DNA from: Ideonella aquatica
Lineage (GTDB): Bacteria; Pseudomonadota; Gammaproteobacteria; Burkholderiales; Burkholderiaceae_C
Length of the DNA stretch: 64,000 nucleotides
Assembly: GCF_018069755.1 (NCBI RefSeq)
Contig: NZ_JAGQDE010000008.1
Location: 124,001-188,000 of the forward strand
Direction: 5' to 3'
The notes under the pieces were generated by a model. That model saw only the letters and a program-made list of their open reading frames with translations, ran no database searches and was not told where the DNA came from. Positions 60,529 through 64,000 of this stretch are shown piece after piece; positions within the stretch are counted from its first letter, which is position 1, and every line of letters begins with the position of its first letter. Made by a program: the position numbers and the translations under genes.

Positions 60529-60735
60529 CTAGCTGGCCAACCACAGCAGCAGCGCGCCGATCGCGATGCTGGCCATGCCGATGAAGCGAATCTGGCCATC
60601 CTGCATGGCCAGCACGCGGCGGAACACCTCGCGCCAGCCCTGCGGATGCAGCAGCGGCATCAGGCCCTCGATCACCAGCATCAGGCCCAGTGCGGGCCAC
60701 AGCCAGTCGGTCCAGCTGCCGCCGTCGGGCGTCAT
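60529..60735 (-). CDS. Small membrane protein, DUF2065 family
   Basis: The 68-residue product has two hydrophobic segments: LWPALGLMLVIEGLMPLL (about 10-27) and FIGMASIAIGALLLWL at the end. The intervening WREVFRRVLAMQDGQIRFIG is the DUF2065 signature. The family is small, uncharacterised and usually sits between hflC and hisZ or purA. ATG 60735 overlaps the hflC stop by four bases (ATGA), implying coupling and perhaps association with the HflKC complex (inference). Confidence 0.88.
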   Translation of the reverse strand: MTPDGGSWTDWLWPALGLMLVIEGLMPLLHPQGWREVFRRVLAMQDGQIRFIGMASIAIGALLLWLAS

Positions 60736-61625
60736 TTGCGGGGTGCCGCCGGCGCTGCAGCACCCGTGCCGCGCATCGCCTTGAAGAAGTCGCTGCCGGG
60801 GTCGACCACCATCACGTCGGACTTGTTGCGCCAACTGGCGCGGTAGGCCTCAAGACTGCGGTAGAACTGGGCAAACTGGGGGTCGCGGCCGAAGGCATCG
60901 GCATACAGCGCCGAGGCCTTGGCATCGCCCTCGCCCTTGATCTTCTGGGCGTCGCGGTAGGCCTCGGCCAGGATCACCTCGCGCTGGCGATCGGCGTCGG
61001 CGCGGATCTTCTCGCCCTCGGCCTGGCCGGTCGAGCGCAGTTCATTGGCCACCTGCTTGCGCTCGGACTCCATGCGGCGGTAGACGGCGTCGGTGATGTT
61101 GGCCACGAAATCGGCGCGCTTGATCCGGACATCGACGATCTCGATGCCAAAGCTCTTGGCCTCGTCGCCCAGGCGCTGGCGCACGTCGGTCATGATCTTC
61201 TCGCGTTCGCCGGCCAGCACGCCGCCGACGGTGCGCTTGGTGATCTCCTCGTTGAACGCCGCCTGCACCACCGGGCCCAGGCGGGCTTCCAGGCTGCGCA
61301 GGTCAGGGCCGCTGTTGCGGATGAACTGGCGCGGGTCGACGATGCGCCACTTCACCAGCCAGTCGATCACCAGGCTCTTCTTTTCGGCGGTGAAGATCGG
61401 GCGGCTCTCGGGGCTGTCCAGGGTCTGGATGCGGCGGTCGAGGAAAACCACGTTCTGGAAGGGCGGCGGCAGCTTCCACTTCAGGCCGGGTTCGGAGATC
61501 ACTTCCTTGATCTCACCCAGCGCATAGATCACGGCCACCTTGCGCTGGTCGACAACGAACAGGGTGGAGGCGGCGAGCATCAACAGGACGAGGCCCGCGG
61601 CGACGATACTGGCGATTCGGTTCAT
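60732..61625 (-). CDS. hflC: FtsH modulator HflC (SPFH domain)
   Basis: The 297-residue product has one N-terminal membrane helix (IASIVAAGLVLLMLAASTLFVV) followed by a periplasmic SPFH/band-7 domain (RKVAVIYALGEIKEVISEPGLKWKLPP) and a coiled coil (RQREVILAEAYRDAQKIKGEGDAKA). With HflK it forms the large cage around the FtsH protease and modulates membrane-protein turnover. It starts 24 nt after hflK. The C-terminus is Ala/Pro-rich. Confidence 0.96.
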   Translation of the reverse strand: MNRIASIVAAGLVLLMLAASTLFVVDQRKVAVIYALGEIKEVISEPGLKWKLPPPFQNVVFLDRRIQTLDSPESRPIFTAEKKSLVIDWLVKWRIVDPRQFIRNSGPDLRSLEARLGPVVQAAFNEEITKRTVGGVLAGEREKIMTDVRQRLGDEAKSFGIEIVDVRIKRADFVANITDAVYRRMESERKQVANELRSTGQAEGEKIRADADRQREVILAEAYRDAQKIKGEGDAKASALYADAFGRDPQFAQFYRSLEAYRASWRNKSDVMVVDPGSDFFKAMRGTGAAAPAAPRK

Positions 61626-61649
61626 GGTGTGTCCCTGTGGCGTACCGGA

Positions 61650-62921
61650 TCAGCGACCTTCGCGGTCGCGGCTGCGGGCGTTGTCACGGTTGCGCACATC
61701 GACGGTGGTGCTGTCGACCGCTGCAGGCGCGGGCTGCGCCGCGGGCGCGGCGGCAGCGCTTGCCGGCGTGTTCTGCTGGACCAGCTTGTCCAGCGGCAGG
61801 TACAGCAGGTTCGAGCCGCTGCGGCTGTCGGTCATGACCTTGGTGACGTTGCCGTACACCTCACGCATGGTGTCGATGTAGAGACGATCGCGGGTCACGG
61901 CCGGGGCCTTCTGGTATTCGCTGTAGACCGAGGTGAAACGCTGCGCATCACCCTCGGCCTGCGCCACCACACGGCCCTTGTAGCCTTCGGCCTCCTGGCG
62001 CAGGCGCGCGGCCGTGCCCTGGGCCTTGGGGATCACGTCGCTGGCATAGGCCTGGCCTTCGTTCTTGAAGCGGTCGCGGTCGGCGCCGGCCTTGACGGCA
62101 TCGTCGAAAGCGGCCTGCACCTGGTCAGGCACCTGCACGTTCTGCAGGTTGACGTTGGCGATGTCGACGCCGGCATTGAGGCGGTCCAGCTGCTGCTGGA
62201 TCGACTTGACCAGGTCGGCGGCGATGGCGTCACGGCGCTCGTACAGGACCGAGTCGACCTTGCTGCGACCGACAATCTCGCGCACCGCCGATTCGGCCGC
62301 CTGGGCCACGGCTTCTTCGGTGCTGGCGTTCTCGAACAGGAAGGCGCGGGCGTCCTTCAGGCGGTATTGCACGGTGAAGCGGATGTCGACGATGTTCTCG
62401 TCCTGGGTGAGCATCGACGAGTCGCGCAGGCCGGTGGCCGGCACGGTGGAGGTGCGGCCGATCTCGACCGAGCGCAGCTGCGTCACGCGCACGGTCTCGT
62501 GCGATTGGATCGGGTACGGCAGGCGCCACTGAATGCCGGCGCCCGCGGTGCTGCTGTAGCGGCCGAAGGTGGTGACCACCGCCTGTTCGCCTTCCTGCAC
62601 GATGAACACGCCGCTGCCGGCCCAGATCAGCGCCACCACGCCGGCAATCAGGCCGACGCCGATGCCGGCGCCCTTCATGTCGGGCGAAAAATTGGGGGGA
62701 TCTTCCGGCGGCTGGGCGCCACCGCCCTTGCCGCTGAACAGGCCCGAGAGCTTGCGATTGAAGTCGCGCCAGAGCTCATCGAGGTCAGGCGGGCCGTCAT
62801 TGCGGCCATTGCTCAGCAGGCGCCAGCCCTTGGCCAGCGGTCCGCTCAGGCGGGCGCGCAAAAGGTGTCGCCGCGGTGCTGCCGACGCGCTCGTTCGCTC
62901 GGTGTGCAGGGGCTCATCCAT
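61650..62921 (-). CDS. hflK: FtsH modulator HflK (SPFH domain)
   Basis: The 423-residue product has a cytoplasmic Gly/Pro-rich N-terminus with LDELWRDFNRKLSGLFSGKGGG. A membrane helix follows (IGVGLIAGVVALIWAGSGVFIV, about 85-106), then the SPFH domain (GEQAVVTTFGRYSSTAGAGIQWRLPYPI) and a long coiled coil (AQGTAARLRQEAEGYKGRVVAQAEGDAQRF). The tail is Ala/Pro-rich and ends in charged residues. It partners HflC downstream. The gene begins 16 nt after hflX. Confidence 0.96.
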   Translation of the reverse strand: MDEPLHTERTSASAAPRRHLLRARLSGPLAKGWRLLSNGRNDGPPDLDELWRDFNRKLSGLFSGKGGGAQPPEDPPNFSPDMKGAGIGVGLIAGVVALIWAGSGVFIVQEGEQAVVTTFGRYSSTAGAGIQWRLPYPIQSHETVRVTQLRSVEIGRTSTVPATGLRDSSMLTQDENIVDIRFTVQYRLKDARAFLFENASTEEAVAQAAESAVREIVGRSKVDSVLYERRDAIAADLVKSIQQQLDRLNAGVDIANVNLQNVQVPDQVQAAFDDAVKAGADRDRFKNEGQAYASDVIPKAQGTAARLRQEAEGYKGRVVAQAEGDAQRFTSVYSEYQKAPAVTRDRLYIDTMREVYGNVTKVMTDSRSGSNLLYLPLDKLVQQNTPASAAAAPAAQPAPAAVDSTTVDVRNRDNARSRDREGR

Positions 62922-62936
62922 GGTGGTTGTTTGTCT

Positions 62937-64000
<1,064 letters not shown>

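Overview
The window is about 64 kb of GC-rich chromosome. Gene content and order point to a betaproteobacterium of the order Burkholderiales, in the Rubrivivax/Leptothrix/Ideonella/Comamonadaceae neighbourhood; that placement is inferred from synteny and protein character, not from a database search. Almost all of it is core genome: replication, transcription, translation, lipid A and outer-membrane assembly, chaperones and purine/histidine metabolism. I see no insertion sequence, prophage, CRISPR array or rRNA gene.

Layout. 1-8.4 kb: the 3' end of a chemoreceptor gene, serB, an orphan protein with a degenerate receiver and a CheW-like domain, then hrpA divergent from argA, yggX and an H-NS-type gene. 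8.4-14.9 kb: dnaG, rpoD with a long leader, a nucleotide-cyclase/FHA fusion, and hemH. 14.9-20.3 kb: a tripartite tricarboxylate transporter (tctA, tctB, tctC, minus strand) divergent from a TctD/TctE-like two-component system. This block separates hemH from hslR. 20.3-27.1 kb: hslR, then grpE-dnaK-dnaJ behind a near-consensus sigma-32 promoter, then a receiver-TPR protein paired with a very small soluble histidine kinase. 27.1-31.4 kb (minus): a PA0069-type radical SAM gene under a textbook LexA box, dnaB, and rpsF-priB-rpsR-rplI. 31.5-34.9 kb: ppsA divergent from its regulator ppsR. 35-49.9 kb (minus): the long run rpsB-tsf-pyrH-frr-uppS-cdsA-dxr-rseP-bamA-skp-lpxD-fabZ-lpxA-lpxB-rnhB-trmH, which links translation elongation, undecaprenyl and isoprenoid precursors, phospholipid, lipid A and outer-membrane protein assembly. 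50.1-54.3 kb: an amidase, a DadA-like FAD oxidoreductase and a bifunctional NAD(P)HX repair enzyme. 54.4-57.3 kb: rnr, then two identical tRNA-Leu(CAG) genes with a truncated tRNA tail between them. 57.3-64 kb (minus): hflX (cut by the window edge)-hflK-hflC-DUF2065-hisZ-purA and a phosphoribosyltransferase gene.

Regulation visible in the sequence includes intrinsic terminators, a sigma-32 site, a LexA site, several sigma-70 promoters, and a repeated pattern in which a -10-like hexamer lies only 7-10 nt before a start codon that lacks a ribosome binding site. That pattern suggests leaderless mRNAs for several genes, including dnaG and dnaB. The most interesting items are this start architecture, the LexA box on the radical SAM gene, the two orphan signalling units (1186-2289 and 24815-27080), the cyclase-FHA fusion, the paired hairpins between dnaK and dnaJ, and a substitution in the conserved VRGF motif of BamA.
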